Positions 47,366-62,910 of a stretch of 64,000 nucleotides of DNA are shown one piece after another; position 1 is the stretch's first letter; every line of letters starts with the position of its first letter. Location of the stretch: positions 2,480,001-2,544,000 of the forward strand of contig JACAAK010000005.1 in NCBI GenBank assembly GCA_025093985.1, given 5' to 3'. The translations under genes and the position numbers were made by a program. The stretch comes from Calvatia gigantea. Its lineage: Eukaryota; Basidiomycota; Agaricomycetes; Agaricales; Lycoperdaceae. The notes under the pieces were generated by a model, which made no database searches, was not told the origin of the DNA, and saw nothing but the letters and a program-made list of their open reading frames with translations.

Positions 47366-50300
47366 ATGTCGCTTTTTCGTCCACCAGCTCCTCCAAAGGG
47401 TGTCGCGTTGGGTCAATGGATAGCTAAGCGGCTGACAGAATCACCAAGTACCACTTCACTCTTGGATTGCCTGTGTTCCACCCCCAGTCCAGCCATCATC
47501 CCCCCAGATCCCTCGCAGCGAGCTCTCACACACAGGGATTTACGCGAATTCATCTCGACCTTTGCCTTGCCCCATTCCCCGACGCATGCACCCGCCGACA
47601 GAAACGATCGCGTCCTCGTCGCTCTCCCTAACGGACCAGTCAATGCCCTCGCCTTGCTTTCGGTGGCGTCCTATCACACTTGTGCTCCTATCAATGCCTC
47701 ATGTACAGCGAGCGAGCTTCGTGATGATGCAAAGCGGTTGGGAACGAAGGTAATTCTGGCAACGAAGGACTCGATGGAACGCCTTGGATTGGAAGCCCTG
47801 CAAGAGGAGCTCGGATGTGAAGTCATCCTTGTTGAGCCCCGCCCGGACGGTCTGGCTGGATTATTTGACATGACCTGCTTGAATAGGCCTACCATTTCTC
47901 CAAGTCGACCCTCGCAACTTCAGGAGCTGGACGACCAGTCATTAATTCTCCAGACCTCTGGAACGAGCGGGAAAAAGAAGATTGTTCCATACACCCTTCG
48001 GACGCTGGTCGTAGGAGCATGGGCTGTCATCCACTCGTGGTCCTTACAAGAAAACGACGTCAATCGTAGGTCGCATTTACATTAGATGCTATTTTCATGC
48101 TTAAAGGCATTCAGTGAACATGATGCCTCTCTTCCACGTTGGAGGTTTTGTGCGAAGTTTATGCGCCCCAGTCCTTTCCGGGGGAAGCACTATCATGTGT
48201 GCTGGTTTTGATTCGGTTGCATTCTGGAGTGTGGCTGTCCGGTTCCGGGCTACATGGTAAGAAGTCGCGATCACTAAGGGGCTAGGCGGGAATTCTTAAC
48301 ATGATCAGGTATTACGGAGCACCGACCATTCATCATGCCATTCTATCATCTCGCCCCAACACTATCGACATCCCCAGAGACTTACATATTCGCATGATTT
48401 GCAATGCAGCGGGCGGCCTCTTGCCATCTCTGGCGCTGGAAATGAAACAAACTTTCGGGAATGCGGTCATCCTTCCGTCGTACGGCATGACAGAGTACGT
48501 CAAGGATCCTAATTTGCGTGTATCCCCGCCGTGGACTTAGAGCGCTGAATTCTTTCCAGATGCATGCCAATAGCTTCTCCGCCGCAAGACTACAAACTTG
48601 AGCGTCCTGGCTGTTCGGGTGTTGCTTGTGGTCCAGAAGTCACTATACGTGATCCATCTAGCTTGGAGCGCGAGGTGCCAAGGGGAAAAACAGGTGTCAT
48701 CGCCATCCGGGGATTCCCTATGTTTTCCGGCTATGAAGTTTCTTCGGATAGGAACGCACCATTAGACAAGTCTTGCTTTTCAGCGGATGGGTGGTTTGAT
48801 ACTGGAGACATGGGCTACATGGATATGGACGGGTACGTTCTATTTTGGGACACCGATCGAATCTAAACAATAACCACTATTAGTTACTTGTACATAACGG
48901 GAAGATCGAAGGAGATCATCAACAAGGGTGGAGAAGTGATATCCCCGTTTGAGATCGAAGAGGCTATTGCAACTGCTGCCAAGGATCGCGTCAAGGTTCG
49001 TCGATTGGAGCGTACTTATCGAAAGTCACTGATTATATGGATAGAACGCCATGGCCTTTACGGTCGAACATGACATCTTACAAGAGGCAATCGGCGTCGT
49101 GATCGTTTCCGCACCTGGCAAACCGAGAATTGGGCTCCACCAGCTCCATGATGGCCTTCGGTGAGTTGGTCGTTCTCAAACGCAAGTAGTAACTAAATTC
49201 TATCTTTAGTAACTACCTCCACCCATCGAAATGGCCCTCGGTCATCGTTTACATGAATGACCTTCCAAAGAATAGGTAAGACCTTATTCCCGCGTTCCGT
49301 GCAAACCGTTGATCTGTTTTGGTTAGCACCGGCAAGGCGCTTCGCACCAATTTAGCGAAGCGGCTCGGTCTCCCTCAATTCCATGATGGTCTTCCCGCGA
49401 ACCAGCGCCATTTTGAGGCCAGCGCACCATCACCTCGCGCGTCACTTTCTGAGTCCATTCCATGCTCGCGCGTTACGGTCTCCCCCCAGAAACTGGAGCC
49501 GCTTCTGAAACATATGGACGAGGATCAAAGACTTTGCTTTAAACATCTGCGCCGATGGGTCCACGGAATTGTACCTCAGCGTCGACCCCAAGTGTCTCTT
49601 GAACTCCAAAGCGCTCAAGGATATAATCGCACAAGAAGTCGACGGATACTTAGTTCCTGAGACTATTTACTTACTCCATGGTTCCTTATCCCACCTCAAA
49701 TCCGGCGAAGCGAACTTCGAAGTGGCTCGGAGGGACTCCGCTCAATTCACCTCCTCTTCTATGTCGAAAACAGAATTACGCATACGCAATTTCGTAGCCG
49801 AAATGCTGTCGGTGGATCATGCCAACATCACCGCTCAGTCCGACTTCTTCCTCCTCGGCGGGACCTCTCTGCTTCTCGGGAAACTGGCCTATCAAATCCG
49901 GAAAGAAACCGGCGCACAAATAAACGTTTCAGCCCTCTTTAATAACTGCACGATCGCAGGCATGGCGATTCTGGTGGATGCCGAGACGCTAAAGGGTTCG
50001 TTCATATCGGTGGATGAGAAAGATGACCGGAATCGTCACTCCGCAGCAACGTCTATGACCGCATTTGGCTTTGAATATGACTACGACCAAGAGTACCAAG
50101 TCTTTGAGAAGTCGAAGGCGCGCGGCCAAAACCATCCTATCTGTTTGATCGTTCAAGCGATTCCAGTCTTATTCTTTTACCCATTGAAAGCTGCATTGAC
50201 TTGTGAGCAAGAATGCTTCCTCTGGGCTCCAGTCCTGACGGTATTCCTTTTAGGGTCACTCCTTCTCTTCACTCTTTCCTACATCGCACAGTTTTTCAAA

Positions 50301-53075
50301 GGTGGTTTTTGGGTTAAGCTAGCCGCGCTCTTGGCGGCTATCGTGGCTTCAAGAGCTGTTGTCAGAATTATTGCCCCGATTACTGCTATCGTGTTCAAAT
50401 GGGCCGTGGTTGGGCGATATAGACAGGGAACGTATCGCATGTAAGTTCCTTGATCCGAGTTACCGATCACCACTAACGGCTATTAGGTGGTCGACATATT
50501 ACCTTCGTTGTTGGATCGTGGACCAAAGTATTAGGTTTGCCTTTCTGGCCTATAGGCATCCGACTTTCGTCTGAAGATTCTTAGGTCCTCTGGAAAAGGT
50601 CTCTTCGCCCTCCACCCGTCCTTGACAATTCTCTATTACCGATTGCTGGGAGCCAAAATCGGCAAGAACGTATTCATCGATCCTAAAGCGAAGCTAGGAG
50701 AGTATGATCTTCTGGAACTTCATGATGGGTGCCGCATAGACAAGTCGCATGTTCGAGGTTTCTGCGTCGAACGAGATGGGTACTTCCGCCTGGACAACAT
50801 CGTTATTGGAAGGTGTGCTGTGATCAACACCTATACATGCATATCCCCCGGTGCCGCTATCCCGGACAGTGCTGTCTATGGACCCCATGCCTCGTCCCAC
50901 GATCCTCCCTCGTCCAAATCCTATGCCGCATATAACCGTACTCTGTGCCCGGGACCCAATTGGGCCCTTCAAACATTTGTGGGCTGGCCCCTTGTTTTTC
51001 TTGTCGTAGTGATATCCTGTATGTATCTGCCTAGCCCGGAGGGATTTAAAAACTCACCTATGATTAGATATCCCCTGGGTATTCTGCCTCTGGCTCATGA
51101 TTAAGGAAGTACAGATCACCACTGCTGGTTTAAACGCTCTGGAAGCAATCATTTGGTGGTTTGCAGATCCCAGACGCGTTGCTTACCACGCACTGTCCCG
51201 TGTTGTTCGGGCGACTTTCACTCCTGTCCTTCGATTAATTCTAGGGATCGCTTTGAAACGTCTCATGGGATTCAACCCGGAATGTTCGGCGGAGCACTAT
51301 ACTCAAGCTATGTTACTCCGGCGCTTTATTAACACGAGTATCCTTTCCCAAGATGCACTACACAGAGCGCTTTCCGTCCTCGGCATACACTATGAGATCG
51401 TTTCCGTGAGTGTTAGCCTTGTTTTCACCGTCGAACAAACGACTAAACCGCCAGGACCACAGATTGTGTATCGTGCTATGGGAGCAAAAATAGGAAAGCG
51501 CATATACTGGCCCGGCTCTGGGATCTACTGCGCAGATCCTGAGCTCCTCGAGATTGGGGACGATGTAGTGTTCGGATCGCGCTCAGAGATCTTCACGAAT
51601 GATAGGTTGGGTGCCAAAAAAGTGGCCATTGGTAGTGGAGGTAAATGTCAACTTCGCGAAAATTCATTCGTACGTCTAATATTGTTGTAGCAATGATTGC
51701 AGATCGTGTCGTTTTACTACCCGGGTCCCATGTTGGTCGACGGACAGTGATGGGTTCTGGTGCACTTGGAAAACGCGATACTGTCTACGAGGACGGTTCG
51801 ACTTGGATGGGATGTGGTGAGTTGCCTCTTTCCGCCACAAAATGACCATTTCTGATACTTGCCCCAAGACAACGGTGACGCAATCTGCTTCGGGAGACCC
51901 GACAAGGAGCTTGACGAGAAAGAAGTCACTAGTAGTCCGTTTGGCCGGGCATTTTATGAAGGGCAGGCAAGTTATTGGGTGTACCCATATTGGCTCATCC
52001 TTGCCAGCAACATAGTCATTGTTGCCGTTTCCGCCGCATACTGGTCAATCAGCCCTGTGGCTGCCGCCCAGTTCCTTCGACACGTCCATGTGCAACTTGG
52101 AAATACTGAACTCTTCAAGCCGACTTGGTACCGATTGGCGGTCCTCTACATCCTAATCGTGTTTTGCTTCATCATTGTACTTAACCTGCAGGCCACCATC
52201 GCCCTCCTTTGGGTTATCGTGACTAAGTGGATCGTCATCGGTGAACGTCGCGAGGGCCGGTACGAATGGGACAAGAGCGACTACTGCCAGCGGTGGCAAT
52301 TGCACCTCTCATTGTCTCGCCTCTTGTACAAAGGTTACGGCACGGGCGGTATTCTCGGCCACCTTAACGGTTCAGTATACGTCGTCTGGTTTTACCGTGC
52401 TCTCGGCGCAAAGATTGGAAAGAATTGTGCACTGTTCGCCGGAGGAATCAGCGGACTGATGACGGAACCTGACCTTGTTGAGGTAGGTCAAGCGACTGTT
52501 GCCATAACAATCCTTACTCATTGCTACTGTTCAGATTGGGGATGATGTTAGCTTGGACGATTGTTCAGTCGTATCACATATCAATTCTAGGGGAGTATTC
52601 GCATTGAACAAACTCAAAATTGGGAATGCGTGCGCGCTGCGCTCTGGCTCACGACTGCTTTCTGGAGCGTCCATGGAAGACAAGAGTATGCTTTGCGAAC
52701 ACACCCTCCTCGTCTCTGGTGACATTGCCGAATCCGGTTATGTCTACTCTGGTTGGCCTGCACAACGGCAAAAACAGGATGGCATAGACGATCGAGCTGA
52801 GTCACCTGGTGCCCAGCTTATTTGCCCCATTTGTCGTCAATTCCCACATCAAGGTGTGGCGACCGCCTGCGGACACCTCTTCTGTGAGAGGTAAGTTGCC
52901 CATACACCAAATTCTATCCACATGTTAAATTTGGCCACGTAATTATAGGTGTATCGACCGGGTTCTCACTAGTCAGCGTCGTTGTCCTGTTTGCCGCGTT
53001 CCCGCCTCTCGTGCCCAATTGCGCCACGTTCGTCCCTCATTCGCAATCAGTGATCGCAGCCATGAGAGCCACTAG
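47366..53075 (+). CDS. NRPS-like poly(amino acid) synthetase with C-terminal RING finger
   Basis: Large membrane enzyme with the order of epsilon-poly-lysine synthetase (Pls): A - carrier - three (membrane pair + left-handed beta-helix) repeats. Sixteen exons, 4930 coding bases (about 1642 residues once one extra base at 49527-49529 is skipped). The adenylation domain (residues about 1-650) shows LQTSGTSGKKKIVPYT, MMPLFHVGG, YYGAPTIHHAIL, NAAGGLLPS, PSYGMTECMP, GWFDTGDMGY, YITGRSKEIINKGGEVISP and STGKALR. The carrier domain has DFFLLGGTSLLLG with the Ser for phosphopantetheine. Three repeats start YRLLGAKIGKN, YRAMGAKIGKR and YRALGAKIGKN, each with beta-helix sequence and preceded by hydrophobic pairs. 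The last exons run into a C3HC4 RING (CPIC, CGHLFC, ERC, CPVC) and end at TAG 53073-53075. Such enzymes form amide-linked homopolymers; the monomer here is unknown. No gene cluster is evident. Confidence 0.93.
52823..52994 (+). other. RING-finger (C3HC4) domain at the C-terminus of the NRPS-like protein
   Basis: Ligand pattern read from the sequence: CPIC, eleven residues, then CGH, LFC, ERC across an intron, and CPVC, matching C-x2-C-x11-C-x-H-x2-C-x2-C-x(n)-C-x2-C. It is in the same frame and the same exon (52535-52890) as the last beta-helix repeat, separated by a polar linker (QKQDGIDDRAESPGAQL). RING fingers usually recruit E2 enzymes in ubiquitin ligases; whether this one does is not shown here. 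Confidence 0.85.
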
Positions 53076-53696
53076 AAACCATGTACATTCCAAGCCGCTT
53101 TCGGACGGTTAGCGTATGTTGCTGTATTTCCGCCATTGTATCAACAAACACATTCTACCAAGCTTATTTTACCACTCGCATTATTTTTTTCTTAGTTTTT
53201 TTTCTAGGCTCCTCCTTCTTGACCAGATGCGAAGCAGAGGGTTTCACTATCTATAGATTAGATTGCCTAGATATTTTCTTTCCTTACGCTCCGCTCGCTT
53301 CATATCAGATTGGACCTTTCCTTTACAGACCTTTAATTAAGCACCATTTCATGTATTCTATCCGGTTACCTCGTAGAGTAGAAGACATCAAAATTTACAT
53401 CTTTCTGGCATGCTCCAATCCTCGCGTATAGCCCCATTAATTAGCGCCTCGTGCCCATCAACGATTAACGGAACGTACGTCTTTCTTTTGGATAGTCTAC
53501 GGAGTTGAATAAAAATAGAATTATGAATGTAGGATGTAATTTATGGAAACCTTGGTTCCACAACTCAACTAATCGAACGCCGACAGGTGCGAGGCGCCGA
53601 ATTTAAAACGGGCAACTGGTGGGCTGTGCAGTTCATACTTCCGAGCGGAGTGCAAGTCTGCGAAACGAAATACTGAATATAATAATAATAATAAAT
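53076..53696. other. 3' intergenic between convergent genes
   Basis: Shared downstream region of the NRPS-like gene and DGAT2. No gene. T-rich tract around 53165-53210. The end next to DGAT2 holds an (AAT) microsatellite at 53678-53695. Confidence 0.5.
53678..53695. repeat. (AAT) microsatellite
   Basis: About six AAT units at the 3' end of DGAT2, read as ATT repeats in its 3' untranslated region. Confidence 0.8.
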
Positions 53697-55731
53697 TTAT
53701 TCAATGATTTCCAATTCTCGTAGACGAGCTTTGGCAAACTCGTCTTTGTAGGTATCCCAGATACTGGAAACTCAGCGTCAGTAAAAACCGATTGATTAGA
53801 GATGAAACGGTGATGATGTACCGAGTAAGCTCAGCGATATACTTTTCTTGCACTGCTCTTACTTCTTCTGTGGTTGGCTTGTCGTGTTGCTTAACTGAGA
53901 TAGGCCTTCCAACTAAGGAAGAAGTTGAGTTCTCAGGAGAGAGATCGTGAAAACGTAATGTGTCAAATACTCACTAACAACGACGATACGGCGTCGATAA
54001 GGCATGAGACCGAGATTATCTGTCCAAGAAAGTTGAGGAGCGTCACCCTTTGCGTCACCAGGAGGGGGAGCGTACAATTTAGGAGTCCGCGCCCATGGAA
54101 CAACGGTAAAGTAAAACCAAAGATAGACTGGAAGTGTTTCTGGAGCGTATGTATCGTTGTGCCTTTCTCGTTTGGCATCTGTTGATAGATCTGGAAAGAA
54201 TAAAGTTCAGCAAATACTCGCGTTCGGGGTCCTTGCGGCCATACATCATTCTCGCCAAAAGAAAACACGGGTACTAAATCTGCTCTGTTGGAACGCATTT
54301 CAGTATACCGTCAAGAGACGATGAATTCGATTGGTATCCACCCATGTTGGATCGCAACCTTGATGAAGCCCAGCCTGTTCATGCACAATTCACTTAGAAA
54401 TCCACAGGTGGTGGAATTAAAAGGCAGCCACTCACCGCTTCCGCAGGGTCAAATCCACAGTCCCTGGACGCGCACTCAGACTTTCTGCCGCACCTCCAAC
54501 AACGATCGTAATCGCGGATCCGGGCCCTGATTTCAATATATTGGAACAAGACGCCTTGCTGACGCTGTAGATGCCCAGTGCCATAAGGATGTCGCGATAG
54601 AATGGCACTTTGAAGTTGCTTGCGAGCGTTAAGAGGTGTGGTGTTATTCCGGGGAATGCCTCTGAGAATCCTGTGGCTGTAGCAGGGGGTTTAATATTAG
54701 GGGTAGTTGTGACTTTGAGCGTAGGGCGCACCTTCTGTCGCAAAGGTCACCAGGGCTCCCCTTTAGTTGTTCCAAGTTAGCTAGTACTCATAAGATGGGA
54801 GAGAGACAGGTGAACAACGTACATGCCAATGATTCCTGGGACACCACATATATTAGAATATTCTTTCGTTAGAAGCATCCAAAAGGGACACACCGTGGGG
54901 ATGATACCCAAACACATACGGCCGATCTGCAGGCAAATCCACCTCCTACGACACGCCCATTTAACATCACACAAGACCCACCAGCCGACAAGTACGAACC
55001 TTCATGAATCTAGCCGAAGCGGCGCCACCATAATATCATATAAGTTACACCAAGCAAGAAAAGGAGAAATCAAAGGGGGGACTCACGAAACAGGATAATA
55101 ATCCGCAAAGTACCTCCAATATACACTCTTCCTCGCCCATTGATTAATCCTGTTCCCCCTCTCCGGTGCTTTGTCGATATAATTTATCCAGATCCAATAC
55201 ATTGCGAGGAAGGGCCATAATGGAGGGAAGGAGCTAATAAACCAGACACCCATATTAGACCGTTACGATTCTTGAGTTGACAGGCAAGGGGCGTGATAGG
55301 AGAAATGCCATGGGGGTGTCCCGGCCGAGTTGAAAGACACACACCAAAGGTAAAAGAATAGGCAACACATAATGCCGAGCAACGACGACCAGATTGCAAC
55401 TGCCAAAGTCTGCAACCTCCTCTTCCTCGGGATCTTCGCCGGCACAAACCTGTCTCAAACGGGGTCAGTAAAAACTTCTCGTAAGAATCACCAACTCCAC
55501 GCCATGTGATACAGCCCCAGAAACGCACTCGATACCAGTATTCAGGGACGGCGCCTGTGCAAGCTTCGACAATCGGGCCTTCAAAGAACTTGCAGACAGT
55601 TCTCGCGTGCCCTTTGTGAGCATGTTCGCGTTCTCCTTGGTCTTAGTTCCCGACCGGAGTGAAGTCTGTGTCATTGAGGATGAGAGGAGAAGTGAAGAAG
55701 ATAAGGAGGTAAGTAGTGGATCATTTGACAT
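53697..55731 (-). CDS. DGA1: diacylglycerol O-acyltransferase 2 (DGAT2)
   Basis: Acyl-CoA:diacylglycerol acyltransferase of the DGAT2 family, making triacylglycerol at the ER and lipid droplets. The ATG at 55729-55731 starts a Ser/Leu-rich leader, then a basic KIPRKRRLQ and two membrane segments (LAVAIWSSLLGIMCCLFFYL; FPPLWPFLAMYWIWI). Landmarks: YWRYFADYYPV, the family's FGYHPHG, EAFPGITPHLLTLASNF, GIYSVSKASC, GPGSAITIVVGGAAESL, ADLVPVFSFGENDIYQQMPN, LFHGRGLLN, GLMPYRRRIVVVIGRPI and the terminal IWDTYKDEFAKARLREL. The stop is TAA at 53697-53699. All exons join in frame across small introns. On the coding strand AATAAA overlaps the stop codon. Next gene on the same strand is CDC48. Confidence 0.96.
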
Positions 55732-55941
55732 TAAAGGAAGCACCCCTCGACCTTTGGTGCACGTGCCGGTTTTAAGTTAAAAGGGCAGTGACTCTTTCCG
55801 AGTTCCGGCAAGTAGAAACTTTCAGGTGTTTAATCTAGGTCGTTGTTCAAACACAAAACAAAACCATGTACAATGCTATGATATCATACTACAGAAAATG
55901 AAAAGTAGAAGTAAAAAGACTACGAAAGACAAGTGTCCTCA

Positions 55942-59015
<3,074 letters not shown>

Positions 59016-59227
59016 TTGGGTTGATTTGGAGGAAGTAGACGAAAGACGTTTGTTTTAGAGTGAGCGTCTGGCCCAGTTATGGAAACAAGAAAAAAGAGGA
59101 GGGGACACGCGTCCTGATAGGCCAATTTGTCACAACATAGCCAAAGTCATCATCCACCACGTGCATTTTTCTCTGGCCTTCGACACTATTCTAGTCACTC
59201 CAGAATTTTATTCCACACTGCAACTGT

Positions 59228-60165
59228 TTACATTTCCTCGTCATCGTCTAGGTTGATCTCCTCAACGGGGTAGTCCCCAACTCTGACTTTGTCAGGTCGC
59301 ACGAAGACCCCATAATTTTGTCGGCACTCAAAATACCGCTCCCCTTGCACTCTATTTAACAAGTCACCATCTGAACCACCGAAAAATAGGCAATAATAGA
59401 GCTCACGATCCGTCGTTCTTTCCGAAGGGCTCGTCATACTCGATTCCAACCCACGTCCCTTTGCCAAACTTGGTCTGACCAACAAATCGTACCGCCCCAC
59501 GTTTGTGCAGACCAGGCTCCGCCGATTCGACTTCGCACCGCGCCCCGATTGGTATGTTGACCACCGTCGGTACTTCCTCGGTGGTTTCTTTATTCGCCTC
59601 TGCAAATCGTCCAACTTTGTGGGCCTTTTTGTATGCTAATACGCTATCTATTTCCAACTCAGCGATCTATGTTTTATGGCTTCTTATTTGGAGATTTACC
59701 TTCTCGCTGAGCATATTCTGTGTTACTCAGCTCGAACTTGTCCACTTGAGACACATCAGACAGCTGCCCAGTAAATGACACCGACGGATTGGTGTCCTCG
59801 ACCTACGCAACCAGATCAGCATTTTAAACAGCCAAAAAATGTTCATGCGATCACTCGCCTTGAGAACTTGCCAGTCACGTAATCCATACTCCAGCAGCTG
59901 TTTTGAGCTGTCAGAGAGTTGCGCTACGACTGTCGGATCGCTTTCAGATTCGAGAAGAACAATCCGTTGATTCGATGATGGAATGCCAGTGATAACTTCA
60001 AGTTTGTCCTTTGAGAAAGAACATGTCAATCGATCTGTCCCTCCCTAGCTCTCACATCTGTCTTGTAAATCACACCTTTAGCTGTTGAACTGTCCAGTGC
60101 GGCTCAATCCGTCTTTCCGCGCGTATGTCTGGAGAAACGACAAAGACGTTCAGTGTCCCTAACAT
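59228..60165 (-). CDS. tubulin-folding cofactor B
   Basis: Cofactor B binds newly folded alpha-tubulin and passes it on to cofactor E. The ATG at 60163-60165 gives [20 protein letters not shown], the start of an N-terminal ubiquitin-like domain ([34 protein letters not shown]), then linker [16 protein letters not shown], a central acidic/basic helix ([16 protein letters not shown]) and a C-terminal CAP-Gly domain: [60 protein letters not shown]. The tail [11 protein letters not shown] is acidic, as in the family. TAA at 59228-59230. One intron lies inside the CAP-Gly GKNDGS stretch. No frame break. Confidence 0.94.
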
Positions 60166-61414
60166 CGTAGACCTTGTTGAAGAGAGAGTGTACTTAACTA
60201 ATTTACACGTGCAAGGGTGGCACGCATCTTATCTTATCAAGAAGGAACGCAGAAAAAAATTTTCAGTAAAACTTTTTTTTTTCTTACCGCAGTCCTCGAA
60301 GCCAACTCGATTCCGTCTGTCAATCTCACACGCTGTTCCGTATACCACGGCTAAATTCAGGCTCATAAAGCTTAAACTTGCTCACCCAAATGCTGGTGCA
60401 GTCCTGGATGTGTCAGCCTCCAGTTGTCGCGGAACCAATAGATTGTATCCAAGTGTTAGTGGTGCCCGGCTCCAACACCATCACTTTGAGAAACAATCTC
60501 TAACCAGGCCTATATGTCGCTGCTGTTTTAGCCTTATACGCGTGGATACGCAGGACCAGACCACGACTGTGTATTTTCGAAAACGTCACTCAAATGACAG
60601 CAAGTCTGGTGGTTAAAGGCTGTCCTCGCTTCCAAGGCAAACAGACATCTCGACGGTTGCTTAAAAATATGCCAGCGCACCTCGGTATTCCCTCTGGCTT
60701 TGAGAAAAAACAGAACGTGGCTGATAATTCACTCTTTTTCTCCCACACATAAGTTAGCTTCTCTCTTCCATCACCGACCCCCGGGAAAAAATTTCACAAG
60801 TCGTCCGCCGATCAGAGGACGGCTGCGTGTCTGACATCATTACTTATGTGCTTTATGTGTAAACATCACCATCGAACCAGACAGATGGACCTTCTTAAGT
60901 AACATGTGCAACAGGTATCAAATGCCTTTGACTGAACGTCCAATAAAAAAAGTCCCGTGGATGGACCCAAAGCGGCTTTCATCCCTTGGAAACGACTTCC
61001 CTATTCCGTTAATCGACCTTCATGCGATCAGCCATTCAAGCTCATTTAAAGGCTCGACATGCCAAATCCACGCCCTACTCTTCGACTTCTAATTACTCCC
61101 TCGCTCCTTTTGTTATCTTCTCTTCTACCTGGAAGCTCGTGAATATTATCTGCGCAGGCCGTTCATTTGTGCTGCTACAACCCTTTCCTCTCCCACCGCG
61201 GCTCATCCACTGTGGGTACCCTGGCGACACTGACTTAGTTCCCTCTCGGAACTTCACGCCAACGCAATTTCCCGCCTGCGCCCTGGTTGCTATCCAATTT
61301 CTCGTTACCTTGTCCCACCCGCTCCTTGACAAGCTGGATTCTGGAGTTTTCACCCGTCGTGCACCACATTTGCATGTCGTGCTGAGTTCTCCCTCATCAT
61401 CACCATCATCGTGA
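60166..61414. other. intergenic upstream of cofactor B and gene W
   Basis: Divergent promoter region. Open stretches (60125-60616, 61022-61414) show no domain. A T run of 10 lies at about 60274-60283. Confidence 0.4.
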
Positions 61415-62910
61415 ATGTCACCACCCCGCTATCATTTTCTCGCCGATTCGCCCAAACTGGTACAATATGTTCTTCTATTCTCATTCTTGCTCCTGTTTCT
61501 CCCGACACGAACGCTCGCGCAATCTTCAAGAGGCGCACGAAACTTAACGATACCCATAGACTCGCCCCAAATCATCTACACTCCTTTCATCTGTGACAGA
61601 AATATGACAACTTCTACTCCCAACGCATGCAATGGTGGATGGTGCGTGGTACTACTCCCATGTTTTCTGATACTTCCTAAGCACGTTGAACACATGTCAT
61701 TTTTAGGGTGACTAAACCTGTGAATGGACAACCGTCGATCTCAACGACAGGTCCAGATTCAGCTACTGGCCAGATTATACCCCAAATGTTTTTCCAATTT
61801 CGTGGTGAGCGTCTATTTTTTGCTCAACCCCTTGTTCTTTTTTTTTTCATCATTACGTCTTCACATATCGCGCTGCGTGGATACATCATTCATTCATTTC
61901 TGGGCATGCGCAGCTCGATGATCAGTTTTACGGACAAGACTCTGTTATCATCCTCACCCTCATCATTACCATCATCATCACCAACATCATTTAGACCGAC
62001 TTCTCGAAGGCACGATGCTGTGATGACCAGCAGCTTTCACTGTCACTATTTTAATATCATGTTCGAAGCTTCTGACAATGAAGCGTGCTAATTTCTGATA
62101 TTCACACACATCCCTTCTCTTCTCTCTCTCTCTAGCCTCGGCCCTGTACATGTTCACATCACGCACATCCAACGCACTCGCCAACATCACAATAACATTC
62201 AACCAAACCACGATCTCCGCAACGTTCGACTCTAGCCTCGGTTTCGCATCAATACTCAATCTCAGTCCATCACTCATCACCACTTTTGCTTTGACGTTTC
62301 TACCGAACTGATACACCTCGTGAGTTTGTGCTCACAGCATTGAATGTCACTATCCCGGATGGCGGGTACGTACTATCCCTCTTCGTCAAGTTAACTTGAA
62401 TACCATATATCTAATCCATAACTTTTTATTTTTCCCCCTTGCATTTCGCTCGATATTGGACGTTACATCTACGTATCACATTTCCATGTTCCCCGACACG
62501 GACCGAATTCCTACTACACCCATCCCCCCCCCCCCCCACAACCAACTAACAGTCTAACAACAACCCTCCCAATTCTGCCCACAATGACACTCCCATCCTC
62601 GTCCTCCCAACCAATTCTATCTCCAACATTCTCAAGACCACGGCCCTACCCAACCGTCGCAACAACCGCAACCGCCGAACCTATTTCGGCATCCTCGGCG
62701 AGACACGCGAACATTGCACTCGCGGTTGGTGTTACACTCGGTCTTGGATTGGGGTTGACGAGCGTTACGGCAGCTGGGTATTGGTGGTATAAACGACGAC
62801 TAAGACCGAGGTGGACCCGGTCTTTGGTAGATGGTTCTAGATATCTGAATAATGGTGCTAGCAATGGTGGTACTGGTACTGGTGCGTGGAAGAACCGCTT
62901 TGCACGCTGA
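61415..62910 (+). CDS. type I membrane protein of unknown function (W)
   Basis: The ATG at 61415 opens a signal-anchor-like stretch (LVQYVLLFSFLLLFLPT) and a short Cys-bearing lumenal/extracellular region (FICDRNMTTSTPNACNGGW). After introns come ALYMFTSRTSNALANI with an all-beta look (TITFNQTTISATFDSSLGF), EFVLTALNVTIPDGG, a Pro/Ser/Thr-rich stretch and a membrane helix (ANIALAVGVTLGLGLG onward), then RRLRPRW and a short Gly-rich tail, TGA at 62908-62910. A run of 14 C at 62524-62537 falls in the Pro-rich coding exon. One extra base near 62300 breaks the frame between FALTF and YRTDTPREF. Exon borders after 61798 are only partly settled. Confidence 0.55.
62524..62537. repeat. poly-C run
   Basis: Fourteen consecutive C, in a Pro-rich exon of gene W; such a run is prone to length change and to sequencing error. 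Confidence 0.85.
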
